Made by a program: the position numbers and the translations under genes. Below are positions 27,083 through 36,306 of a stretch of 43,467 bases of DNA, one piece after another. Positions within the stretch are counted from its first letter, which is position 1, and the number at the start of each line of letters is the position of its first letter. The stretch spans positions 1 through 43,467 of the forward strand of contig USCV01000007.1 in NCBI GenBank assembly GCA_900553225.1, read 5' to 3'. Under the pieces are notes generated by a model. The model did not search any database, was not told the DNA's origin, and saw only the letters and a list, made by a program, of their open reading frames with translations. Source of the DNA: an uncultured Clostridium sp. Its GTDB lineage: Bacteria; Bacillota; Clostridia; TANB77; CAG-508.

Positions 27083-27886
27083 TTAATTATAATATTGAAC
27101 CATAATATTCATTTTTCCTTTTTTTGTGTTTCCAATGATCTTCGTAATTTTAAATTTACCTTTTCCTCTAATTGTTATTAAATCATCTACTTTTACTATT
27201 TTAGTATTTTTAGTTTCACATTCATAATTTACAAACACTTTTTGATTAGTCAAAATTTCACTTGCTTTGCTCCTAGAAGTTTGTGCAAGTTCAGAAACAA
27301 TATTATCTAATCGCATTGACGAAACATGTATAGTTTTACTAATAAAATTTATTTTTACTTCTTTTAATTCATTTAATTTTATCTCTGTTACAGCCGCACC
27401 TTTAAATCTTGTTAAATTACTTAAATTAGTTAATAGGAAACTAACTATATCATTATAAACTATAATATCTGCTCCATTTTCGTCTACTAATATATCTCCT
27501 ATTTTTTCTCTTTTTATGCCTAATTTCATTAGAGCCCCTAAGCAATCTCTGTGTGAATATCTTCCTTTTAAACTTTTTGGTAACACAATTCTAATACTAT
27601 GTATTATCTCTTGATTTTTTAATAAAATCTCCTTATTCTCTTTATATTTTTCTGGAATAATAAATAAAGCTTTTCTTTCTGCCTCATCAAATCCACCCCA
27701 AAATAAACCATCCTTCTTTATTTTTGTTAAAAATTTCTGTATAACTTTCTGTTCTAATGGATCTAAGAAATTTGTGTTTTCTATTTTATCGCTTTTCTCC
27801 GATAATTTTAATTTATCAAGTACTTTTGAAAGTAATAATCGTTCTTCCTCTTTTTTATATTTTTCTAAAATTTCTTGCTTTTGCAT
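27083..27886 (-). CDS. YlmH-like S4-domain RNA-binding protein
   Basis: 267 residues. The N-terminal and middle parts (FLDPLEQKVIQKFL, FWGGFDEAERKALFIIP, SHRDCLGALMKLGIKREKIGDI) match the YlmH family. The C-terminal S4 domain (about 185-250) has MRLDNIVSELAQTSRSKASEIL and FVNYE. In Bacillus the relative is linked to cell division and ribosome-associated quality control. ATG 27886 is one base after the dxs stop, so the genes are translationally coupled; a TTG nine bases earlier is a less likely start. Confidence 0.9.
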   Translation of the reverse strand: MQKQEILEKYKKEEERLLLSKVLDKLKLSEKSDKIENTNFLDPLEQKVIQKFLTKIKKDGLFWGGFDEAERKALFIIPEKYKENKEILLKNQEIIHSIRIVLPKSLKGRYSHRDCLGALMKLGIKREKIGDILVDENGADIIVYNDIVSFLLTNLSNLTRFKGAAVTEIKLNELKEVKINFISKTIHVSSMRLDNIVSELAQTSRSKASEILTNQKVFVNYECETKNTKIVKVDDLITIRGKGKFKITKIIGNTKKGKMNIMVQYYN

Positions 27887-27887
27887 A

Positions 27888-29768
27888 TTATACAACTACC
27901 TTTATTTTTTCTTGTTTTGCTATTTTTTTAACAATGCTATTAACATCAATTCCATTTAATTTTTCTAATTCTGTCACACTTCCGTGTTTAACAAACTTAT
28001 CATCATATCCAAAACTTTCAAAATCTACATTTTCTAATTTATTTTTAACAATCAATTCACATACACTGCATCCAAGGCCTGCTCTTAGAATTCCGTCTTC
28101 AATTGTAATTACATTCTTAGTCTTCTTTATAGACGAAATAATTGTCTTTTCATCTAGCGGTTTCAAGAATCTAGCATTAATTACCTCTGCATAAATACCA
28201 CCTTCTTCAAGTTTTTGGCTTACTTCCGTTGCTCTTTCTACCATTTTTCCAATAGCAACTATTGTAATATCCGTTCCTTCTTTAATAATCTCAGCTTTTC
28301 CATATTTTATTTTTTCATGATTTTCAAACTTTCTCTTTCCTTCTCCCCCCCTTGGATAACGTATAACTACTGGTGCATTTAAAGAAATGGCAAATTCTAA
28401 CATTTGCTCTAATTCCTTAAAGTCTTTCGGAGCTAAAATTGTAAGATTAGGAATAATTGAAAAAAAAGCCATATCAAATATTCCCTGATGAGTCTCTCCA
28501 TCATTTCCAACAATTCCTGCTCTATCTGCACACATAATTACTGGTAATTTTTGAATACATATATCATGAATAACTTGATCATATCCTCTTTGATAAAACG
28601 ATGAATAAATTGGAATTACTGGAATTAATCCTTGTTTTGCCATTCCTGCTGCACATCCTAAAGCATGTTGTTCTGCAATTCCAACGTCAAAAAATCTATC
28701 TGGAAATTCCTCCTTAAATTTTTTCAGTCCAGTTCCATCACACATTGCAGCTGTAATTGCTACAATCTTTTCATTATTTTGGGCTATGTTCACTAATTTT
28801 TCTCCAAATATCTTAGAATAATCATCTTGTTTTGGTTTTTTTGCTTTTCCCGTTTCTATATCAAAACTTGATATTCCATGATACTTATCTGGATTTTGTT
28901 CTGCATATTTATATCCCTTTCCTTTTTTTGTTACAATATGTACTAATACTGGACCTTGTAATTTTCTTGCCATCTTTAATATTTCTTCTATTTTGGCTAT
29001 GTCGTTTCCATCAATTGGTCCTAAATATCTAAAACCTAAATCTTCAAAAAACATATTTGGAATAAGTATTTGCTTTATTCCATTTTTTATTTTTCTTGAG
29101 ATCTCTATTACAAAGTCTCCTATTAATGGTATCTTATGTAAAACTTTTTTTACATAATTGTTAGATTTTGTGTATAATTTTTTTGTTCTAATTTTACTTA
29201 AAATCATAGAAATACTACCAACATTTCTTGAAATGCTCATCTCGTTATCGTTTAAAACAACTATTAAATTTGTATTACTACACCCTGCGTCATTTAGAGC
29301 TTCTAATGCCATTCCTCCTGTTAATGCCCCATCTCCAATTACTGCAACTACACTATTATTTTCCTTTTTTATATCCCTTGCTCTTGCCATTCCAAGTGCA
29401 ACTGAAATTGAGGTACTACTATGTCCTGTATTAAAAGCATCATATTCCGATTCTGATGTTTTTGGAAAACCTGCTATACCATTTAATTGTCTTAATGTAT
29501 CCATTTTATCTTTTCTACCTGTTAATATTTTATGGATGTAGGTTTGATGTCCTACATCCCATATTATTTTATCTTTTGGAGTATTAAACACACTGTGCAA
29601 TCCAATAGTTAATTCTACAACACCTAAATTTGAAGCTAAATGCCCTCCTGTTTTTGAGACATTATTAATAAGTTCTTCTCTTAATTCTATAGCAAGTTTT
29701 TCTTTTTCTTTTAAACTTAATTTTTTCAAATCTTTTGGTAAATTCACACCATCTAATATTTTGTCCAT
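27888..29768 (-). CDS. dxs: 1-deoxy-D-xylulose-5-phosphate synthase
   Basis: 626 residues, thiamine-diphosphate-dependent first enzyme of the MEP isoprenoid pathway, also supplying thiamine and pyridoxal precursors. Motifs: WDVGHQTYIHKILTGR, the ThDP site GDGALTGGMALEALN, the transketolase pyrimidine domain (DVGIAEQHALGCAAGMA) and DRAGIVGNDGETHQG. Full length with no shift site. ATG has AAAGGA about ten bases upstream. It lies 60 bases after eno and is followed directly by the ylmH-like gene. Confidence 0.97.
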   Translation of the reverse strand: MDKILDGVNLPKDLKKLSLKEKEKLAIELREELINNVSKTGGHLASNLGVVELTIGLHSVFNTPKDKIIWDVGHQTYIHKILTGRKDKMDTLRQLNGIAGFPKTSESEYDAFNTGHSSTSISVALGMARARDIKKENNSVVAVIGDGALTGGMALEALNDAGCSNTNLIVVLNDNEMSISRNVGSISMILSKIRTKKLYTKSNNYVKKVLHKIPLIGDFVIEISRKIKNGIKQILIPNMFFEDLGFRYLGPIDGNDIAKIEEILKMARKLQGPVLVHIVTKKGKGYKYAEQNPDKYHGISSFDIETGKAKKPKQDDYSKIFGEKLVNIAQNNEKIVAITAAMCDGTGLKKFKEEFPDRFFDVGIAEQHALGCAAGMAKQGLIPVIPIYSSFYQRGYDQVIHDICIQKLPVIMCADRAGIVGNDGETHQGIFDMAFFSIIPNLTILAPKDFKELEQMLEFAISLNAPVVIRYPRGGEGKRKFENHEKIKYGKAEIIKEGTDITIVAIGKMVERATEVSQKLEEGGIYAEVINARFLKPLDEKTIISSIKKTKNVITIEDGILRAGLGCSVCELIVKNKLENVDFESFGYDDKFVKHGSVTELEKLNGIDVNSIVKKIAKQEKIKVVV

Positions 29769-29828
29769 AATATTTTAGTCCTTTTCTCTCTATATTTAGT
29801 TTATCATAGCACAATATTATATACTTGT

Positions 29829-31095
29829 CTAGGAAATTTCTCTTTCTATATTTAATAATCTGTTATATTTTGCTACCCTATCTGTTCTACATGGCGCACC
29901 TGTTTTTATTTGTCCGCAATTTGTTGCAACTGCAATATCTGCTATAGTTGTATCCTCTGTTTCTCCAGAACGATGTGAAACAACTGCAGTATATCCTCTT
30001 GATTTAGCAAGTTCAATAGCATCCAAGGTTTCTGTTAATGTTCCAATTTGATTTGGTTTAATTAAAATACTATTTGCAACTTGTTTATTTATTCCCTTTT
30101 GCAGCCTCTTTATATTTGTTACAAATAAATCATCTCCTACTAATTGAACTTTACTTCCTAGTTCTCCGAGTTAACATTTTCCATGTATCCCAATCTTCTT
30201 CTGCTAAACCATCTTCTATAGATATTATCGGATATTTATTTGCTAAATCTATAAGGTATTGAACCATCTCTTCTTTTGTTTTAAATTCATCTTTTTTCCA
30301 AAAGTAATATCCTTCTTTTCCTATTTTCTTTGCTTCATTATACATTTCCGTACTTGCTATATCTAAAGCTATTGCTACATCTTTTTTTGGTTCATATCCT
30401 GCATTTTTTATTGCTTCAATTATTAATTCTATCCCCTCTTCTTCTCCTGATAAGTTTGGTGCAAACCCACCTTCATCACCTACAGCAGTAGAGTAATTTT
30501 TAGATTTTAACACTTTTTTTAGTTCATGATAAACTTCTACTCCCATCTCCATACATCTTCTAAACGAATTTGCTCCTACTGGCATAATCATGAATTCTTG
30601 CACACTAATATTATTACTTGAATGTTTTCCCCCATTTAAAATATTCATCATTGGCATTGGAAGTCTTTTACTGTTTACTCCACCCAAATATCTATACAAT
30701 GGTAATTGTATAGAATTTGACGCAGCTTTTGCAACAGCTAGAGAAACACCAAGTGTTGCATTTGCACCTAAAATAGATTTATTTTCCGTAGTATCTAGTT
30801 TTACTAATAATTCATCTATTTTATTTTGTTCATAAACATTCTTGCCCTCTAATTCTTTTGCAATAATTTTCTCTACATTTTCAACTGCTTTTTTTACACC
30901 TTTTCCCATCAATCTTGTTTGATCATTATCTCTTAACTCAACTGCCTCAAAGCTTCCAGTAGATGCTCCAGATGGAACCATTGCAACTCCATTTATTCCA
31001 TTTTCTAAAATCACTTCTGCTTGTACTGTTGGATTTCCTCTTGAATCAAAGACTTCTAGAGCTTGAATTTTTTCTATTTTTAATATTTTTTTCAT
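29829..31095 (-). CDS. eno: Enolase, one +1 frameshift
   Basis: 421 residues after one +1 shift, near the usual 430. It catalyses 2-phosphoglycerate to phosphoenolpyruvate in glycolysis. The first segment holds VFDSRGNPTVQ, ASTG, KHSSNNISVQEFMIMP and GDEGGFAPNL; the second holds KVQLVGDDLFVTN, the catalytic lysine in SILIKPNQIGT, and SHRSGETEDTTIAD. The join is at codon 310 (30168-30165): ACT CGG AGA is read ACT (C) GGA GAA, giving MLTGELGSKVQLVGDD. Without the shift the catalytic lysine is lost and the product would be inactive. No other enolase copy is in the window. ATG 31095 has AAGGAGG about eight bases upstream. Confidence 0.94.
30165..30168 (-). other. +1 recoding site CGGA in eno
   Basis: Incoming frame ACT CGG AGA ACT; continuing frame ACT (C) GGA GAA CTA. 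Without the shift the zero frame stops after only four further codons. Confidence 0.87.
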
Positions 31096-31205
31096 AAAAA
31101 ATACCTCCTTTAACAATTTTTACATATATTATGTACTAATGTTTAAGAAAGTATTCTATTGCAAATATTAAAACTTTAACTTGTAATAAATTGCATCATT
31201 AAATC

Positions 31206-31234
31206 TTGAATTATATTCGTAAATACTATATAAT
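31206..31234 (+). promoter_or_regulatory. Promoter of tRNA-Ser
   Basis: TTGAAT, 17 bases, TATAAT, with the -10 ending 12 bases before the tRNA 5' end. Confidence 0.8.
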
Positions 31235-31245
31235 ATTTATTATAT

Positions 31246-31338
31246 GGAGTGGTATCGAAGTGGTCATAACGAGGCTGACTCGAAATCAGTTATACCCTTA
31301 ACCGGGTACCGTGGGTTCGAATCCCACTCACTCCGCCA
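31246..31338 (+). tRNA. tRNA-Ser (anticodon CGA)
   Basis: A 93-nt class II tRNA. The acceptor stem is GGAGTGG.../...CACTCC, the anticodon loop CTCGAAA gives CGA reading UCG, a long variable arm (TACCC..GGGTA) marks serine, and the T-loop is GGTTCGAATCC. CCA is encoded. It is one of very few plus-strand genes here. Confidence 0.96.
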
Positions 31339-31344
31339 AAAACC

Positions 31345-31380
31345 AAAAGACTTAAAAAAAGTCTTTTTATTTATTTTTTA
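31345..31380. terminator. Shared terminator between tRNA-Ser and the adhesin gene
   Basis: 9-bp stem AAAAGACTT/AAGTCTTTT with a T-run on the plus strand. It also overlaps the adhesin stop codon on the minus strand, where the reverse fold has a shorter T-run. Confidence 0.75.
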
Positions 31381-34300
31381 ATTTACCTCGTTTTTCTATA
31401 ATTAATTTTAACATATTTAACCCAATTATTGTAGTTGAACCTATAAATAAGAATATCCATAATTTTAAATTACTATCATCACTTGTCTGTACAACTGGTA
31501 AAATGGAATTATAATATTTAAAACTATACACTCCACTTTCTTCATTTAATTGCTTTTCATTAGCATAAACACCTTTATCATTTATTTCAACTTTCACTAT
31601 TTCTCTTGATAGGCCATATCCTGTTGGTGCTTCTAATTCTTTTATGTAATATGTACCATATTTTAAATTTTCAAATAAAACCGTTCCGTCAATCTCATTT
31701 GCCATCACTTTATTAATTATTTTTTTACATTCTTTGTCTTCATATATTCCAAAACAAAATTTTTTTGATTTTATGGAAAGTTGTGTCTCCTTGTCTATTT
31801 TTTCAACTTGAATTTTATATAAAATTGGTTCATCTCTCATTTCTACTATTTGAACCTCACTAGTGTTATTTACAACAAATTTAATGTCATTACTAATTTT
31901 ATATCCATATGGTGCTGCTTCTTCTTTTAAAACATAAGTCCTTTTCGCTACTAACCCCTCTATTTTATGAGTTTTTTTGCCTGAAATCCAACTGTCTATA
32001 ATATTATTATATTCATCTGTAATTGTAAGTTTAGCACCTTCTAATTCTTCTTGCCCTGTTATATCTTTTTTTGAAAACTCTACAATAGTAGTTTCGTTTT
32101 TTATATGTCTCACTTCTTCGTATATTTGAGTTGTAAAGTCTTTTTGTTTAAAATTAACTTCATATTTTAAATCACTTAATACAAGTCCATCTATTGTTGT
32201 AACTTCTTTAATCTCATAAATTCCCATTGGAAGATTAGAGATTTTTAAATTTCCACTTTTATCTAAATTGCATCTTGTAACTTCTTTTCCTTTTTTATAC
32301 AGAATACTTCCATCTGACATATCTATAATATTTTCTTTTGCTATTAAACTAAAACAAATTTTACTAAAATCATAATTATTTAAAATTGATTTATCAACAT
32401 TTTCCCTTAATACTATATATTTGTTTAAAATTAATGTTCCTGTTGGCTTTTCATTTTTAATTTCAATAATTTTTACATAATCTCCTTCATTATCTTTATC
32501 ATAATCTTTTATGCCATCAATTTTAAACGAAATCGATTTTTGTGAATTTATAAAACCATCTGGTGCTTTTATTTCAGTTATTTCATAATTTCCAACTGGT
32601 AACATTAATGGAGTTACAACTGTTCCTTTTTCGTCATTTGCATTATGATAACTTTTATCTGGAATAACAATATTATCAGCATTTGTAGTAAATGAAGTAA
32701 ATTCAGTTGCACCTATTTTTTGTTTTATTTTTTCCCCTTTTTTATAAATTACCTTTTTATTTTCTCTATCATAAATATCTTCACATGCTTTTATTTCAAA
32801 AGTACTACTTGATAAAGTAACTGTTTTACCTGTTTGGGCATCTTTTTTTATTAATTTTATATAAGTTTTTAAAGGTTTGTTATTTACTACTAATCTTTTT
32901 ACCTTCTTACCAATTTCTTCTACTTCACTTTCATCTTGTGTGATAGAAAAGCAAAAATCACTTGATATTTCATAATCTTTTGGCACCTTTGTTTCTTTTA
33001 CAATATATTTTCCATATGGCAATTTTTTTTCTGTATACGCATTTCCTTCGCTATCTGTTTTTATTGTTTCATACGTTTTTGCTATTTCTTGTGCTTTTAA
33101 AGCTCTTTTTTTATCTATTTTAACATATTTTCCATCTTCATTAATTCCATTCCATATTTCAACATAAGAATATCCTGCATTTAATGCCTTTTCAACATCC
33201 GATTTTAGTTTTATTGTAAACTCTACTCCTTCTAGTCCTGGTATTATTCCAGAAACATCATTCACACTTTCTTTATATATATGGAGTTTCATTTGTTTTA
33301 CTTCTTCTTTACTAGTAACAACTCCTGTAACAATCTGCTCTTTTTGATTTTTATATTTCAAATTCACTTCATATTCTTTTGTATCTAATAAATATCCAAT
33401 TGGTTGTTTTTCTTCTTTTACAATATATTTTCCGAGTGGCAAATTAGTAATATCTTCTGTTTTACCATTTTTATCGGTAACAGAAGTTCCGAACTATTTC
33501 ACCTTTATAATAATATCTCTTGGTTTTAGCCACATTATAAATATCTTCATTTGCATAAATTTTATAAACTGCATTTTCTAAGCTTGCATCACCTTGAGCT
33601 TTAGAACCTGTTTTAGAGTCTTCTTTTATAATGCTAATGCTTCCTTTAGGTTCTTCGTTTGTAATTGTTTGCTTTGTTATTTCATTTTGTTCTACTATAA
33701 CATTATATAAATTTGTATTTATTAAATAACCATCTGTAGCATGTATCTCTTTTATTGTATATATACCTTTTTTTAGTCCTTCAAGATATATTTTTCCATT
33801 CGTTACAGTTACTTCCTTACTAAAATTATTTGGTCCTGTTATTCTAAATATAGAACCATCTATTAAATCTCCATTTGAATTTAGTTTTGTTAATTCTAAC
33901 TTACCAACTAGATTCACTTTAACATTTATACTTAGTCCTATGGGATTATTGTAGTGCATAGAATATAATTGATTTTGCACTCCTTTACTGAAAGAAAAAT
34001 AAATAGTTGTATCATAATTTTTTGATTCTTCTTTAATCATACCCCAAGATTTCATTGTTTCTTCTGATATTTTTAAAGATTCTATTTTGCAATCATCCGA
34101 TACTGTTATATTTAGTGTATTTTCACCCTTAATATGTGTAAATTTGATGTTATTAATTACTTTCTCAATACTAGAGTAATCTTTTAAAACTCCATTTGTA
34201 TCTGTTATTACTTTTGAGTTTCCGGCCTCTAATTCGACTGTTGTATTACTAAAACTTGGTCTTTTCTCCATATTAGCTATTTTTTCATTTATCTTAACTT

Positions 34301-34811
34301 TAAATAAATTATATTGCCTTTGTATATTTTCATCTAAAAAATTAGCACTACTTTGCCCTAAAGCTTCCCAGATATATTGTTGTGTAAATACATAATCTAA
34401 TCTTATATAATATTTATCTTGTGCCTGTATGCCTATGTCTACTACTAAATCTCCATATTTATTATACCATCCGAAATATGCTATTTTACAAGCTTTTTTC
34501 ATTTTTTCGTCTGTCGGCTTATAATAATCTCCATTATATACTGTTCCAACAGCAAAATCCTCTTTGTGTTCTGCACAAAATACTGTTATTTTTTCTCCTG
34601 TATCTTTATTTGTTAACTTTCTTATCAATATTCCTCTGTTGTATGATATACTTTCAGTAGTTTTTATAAATGAATCATATTGCCCCCCTGTCCAATTGGC
34701 ATTTCCTTCTCCTGAAAAAGAAAATACTGGTTTAATAATTCCACATGTTATACTAAATAAAAGTAATATTACAAATATATTTTTGATTTTTATTTTGTCT
34801 GTTTTTATCAC
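31367..34811 (-). CDS. Wall-anchored thioester/Cna-B repeat adhesin, one +1 frameshift
   Basis: About 1,147 residues after one +1 shift. A signal peptide (residues 1-32) leads into a domain with the marks of a thioester adhesin: a cysteine in VFCAEHKEDF (about 79) and a glutamine in TQQYIWEAL (about 144). Roughly seven Cna-B/SpaA-type beta domains follow, each with a LP-G-Y-I-KE-like strand (LPLGKYIVKE, LPYGKYIVKE, LPVGNYEITE, LPMGIYEIKE). The end is LPVVQTSDD, a hydrophobic helix and a basic tail, an atypical sorting signal. The shift at codon 441 (33491-33488) reads GTT (C) GGA ACT, giving VGTSVTDKNGK, a normal Cna-B strand. Without it the product would be an unanchored fragment. GTG start with GGAGG. 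The sortase gene is directly upstream. Confidence 0.88.
33488..33491 (-). other. +1 recoding site CGGA in the adhesin gene
   Basis: Incoming frame GTT CGG AAC; continuing frame GTT (C) GGA ACT TCT. Without the shift only five more codons follow before a stop, which would release a protein without most Cna-B domains and without the anchor. Confidence 0.88.
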
Positions 34812-34954
34812 TTAATAATTCCTCCTTGTTTAATTTTATTATTTTCTTGATAATATCTAAATAAAATTTATTTTATATTTCTGAATTAAATAACAATCTA
34901 TATTTTCTAATATTTTTTAATTAAAATTTACTTATAATTTTCTCTAATATCAAT

Positions 34955-35668
34955 TTAACTATTTTCCATAATTTGTGCTATAACATAGTACCTTTGATTT
35001 GTGGGAATGGTAGTTGCATTTATATATGAACATGTTGTTAATTTAACTATTTTACTTACATCATCTTCCATGTTTTCTATATGTATACCTTGATTTTTAT
35101 AATACCTAACTTTTTCATAGAAATTCAAATTTTTAATTGAATCTATTTCTTCATTTACCCCTTTGGAATAAGCTACAAATATATTACCTTCATAAGTACA
35201 TTCTTTTGTATATATAAATATTTTAGAGTTTTTATTTAAAAAGTCTTTATTCATATAATTACTAAGTTGAGAAAACATTGTTCCATTTTTCATATTATGA
35301 CCATACAAAGTAATTTCTTGATCATGAGCAATATTATCATTTCTAATAAAAATTGAACCATTTTTATTAGATTTACCTTCAAAGTTATGTGTTAAATAAT
35401 ACAAATTTTCATCTTTTAAAATAGGATAATTTATGTTTGTATTTAGAATTTCAATCCATCCTATTATATCTTTATTAACTTGAGTTAATTTACTCCAATT
35501 AATCTTCTCATCATATTTTGTTTCCATATTTATCACTTCTTTAATTAATTTATTATTTGCTTTTTCATTTCTGCTATTTTGCAAATAATTAAATACAATA
35601 AAATAAATTGAGACTAAAAATGTTAATAAAGCAATGATAAATACTACTATTTTAAATAATTTTTTTAT
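34955..35668 (-). CDS. Class B sortase, apparent AUA start
   Basis: 237 residues when read from an ATA at 35668. This adds the expected N-terminal signal-anchor (KKLFKIVVFIIALLTFLVSIYFIVFNYL), and GGAGGAG lies seven bases before it. No ATG, GTG or TTG exists in that segment; the first alternative is TTG at 35584, which loses the membrane helix and has no ribosome binding site. Catalytic motifs of a sortase are present: YPILKDENLYYLTHNF, GSIFI, LYGHNM (His), LTTCSY (Cys) and QRYYVIAQ (Arg region). It should anchor the downstream adhesin, which starts about 145 bases after its stop. Confidence 0.85.
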   Translation of the reverse strand: MKKLFKIVVFIIALLTFLVSIYFIVFNYLQNSRNEKANNKLIKEVINMETKYDEKINWSKLTQVNKDIIGWIEILNTNINYPILKDENLYYLTHNFEGKSNKNGSIFIRNDNIAHDQEITLYGHNMKNGTMFSQLSNYMNKDFLNKNSKIFIYTKECTYEGNIFVAYSKGVNEEIDSIKNLNFYEKVRYYKNQGIHIENMEDDVSKIVKLTTCSYINATTIPTNQRYYVIAQIMENS

Positions 35669-35972
35669 TAAAAATCTCCTCCTTTATTTTTCTTTTTTAT
35701 GTTTTGGATATAATTTTGATATTAAAATTAACAGAATTTTTTGAATTAAATATATAGAAAACAAAAAGTTTTTAAATAAAATTATTAATTTTTCATGAAA
35801 TATCTATTTTCTTTAGTATTATATGATTTGCACTTTGTATACCACCTCCAGTTTTATTTTTTATATAATCTTACTTTTCATAGATTATATGAAAGTATAT
35901 CACATCTTTTCTTATTTTTTTGTCATTTCTTGTCGATAGAAAAACTTTTTTTTTAATAAATTTCTGTTTTTC
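35669..35972. other. AT-rich divergent intergenic region
   Basis: About 300 bases without a clear gene between the sortase and the plus-strand mini-gene. It holds a hairpin (TATAATCT..AGATTATA, about 35865-35891). On the minus strand a strong GGAGGTGG (35842-35849) is followed by a four-codon ORF (GTG at 35833) that stops at once. This could be a leader element of the sortase transcript. No promoter for that transcript is convincing. Confidence 0.4.
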
Positions 35973-36001
35973 TTGCGTTATTATGTCAAGTATGATATAA
36001 T
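35973..36001 (+). promoter_or_regulatory. Promoter of the plus-strand mini-gene
   Basis: TTGCGT, 17 bases, TATAAT, about 30 bases before the ATG at 36032. Confidence 0.75.
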
Positions 36002-36031
36002 TATGCTATTCTAAATTTAGGAGGTATCCAT

Positions 36032-36187
36032 ATGAAAAATTTTTTTGGTGTCAAAGTTGACACTTCAAAAATGACATTGGAAGAATTGGAGAGTACTTAT
36101 AAGGTTATTTGTAATATGCAAGATGACATTCGTCATCAAATTCAATTACGGAAAATGGCAAATATCAAGCTGCACAAACCTCCCTAG
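36032..36187 (+). CDS. Small plus-strand protein containing an in-frame CGG
   Basis: A 51-residue ORF (MKNFFGVKVDTSKMTLEELE...) with its own promoter, an AGGAGG seven bases upstream of the ATG, and a strong terminator. I do not recognise the family. At codon 40 the frame reads TTA CGG AAA (36149-36151). This is the only other in-frame CGG in the window, and again it is followed by A. Without a shift the tail is RKMANIKLHKPP; with a +1 shift it is GKWQISSCTNLPS, ending at 36191 and giving 52 residues, so both frames end at almost the same place. Codon use (CTG, CAC, GGT, GTC) is less AT-rich than in neighbours, so recent acquisition is possible. Confidence 0.6.
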   Translation: MKNFFGVKVDTSKMTLEELESTYKVICNMQDDIRHQIQLRKMANIKLHKPP

Positions 36188-36192
36188 TTAGC

Positions 36193-36225
36193 AAAAAGCC
36201 CCGCTTCATTTGGCGGGGTTTTTTC
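36193..36225 (+). terminator. Terminator of the mini-gene
   Basis: Stem AGCCCCGC/GCGGGGT with a short loop, then TTTTTT, starting directly after the stop codons of both frames. Confidence 0.9.
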
Positions 36226-36306
36226 ATTTTTTTACCAATATATGATAAAAAATTATATTATTATTTGTACATGCAAATTATCTTATTCAATTTTATATAT
36301 ACATTT

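Noticed and set aside
35831..35849. Four-codon ORF after GGAGGTGG as a leader peptide
   Set aside because: Possible, but too short to judge, and no promoter or attenuator was identified; noted only in the intergenic entry.
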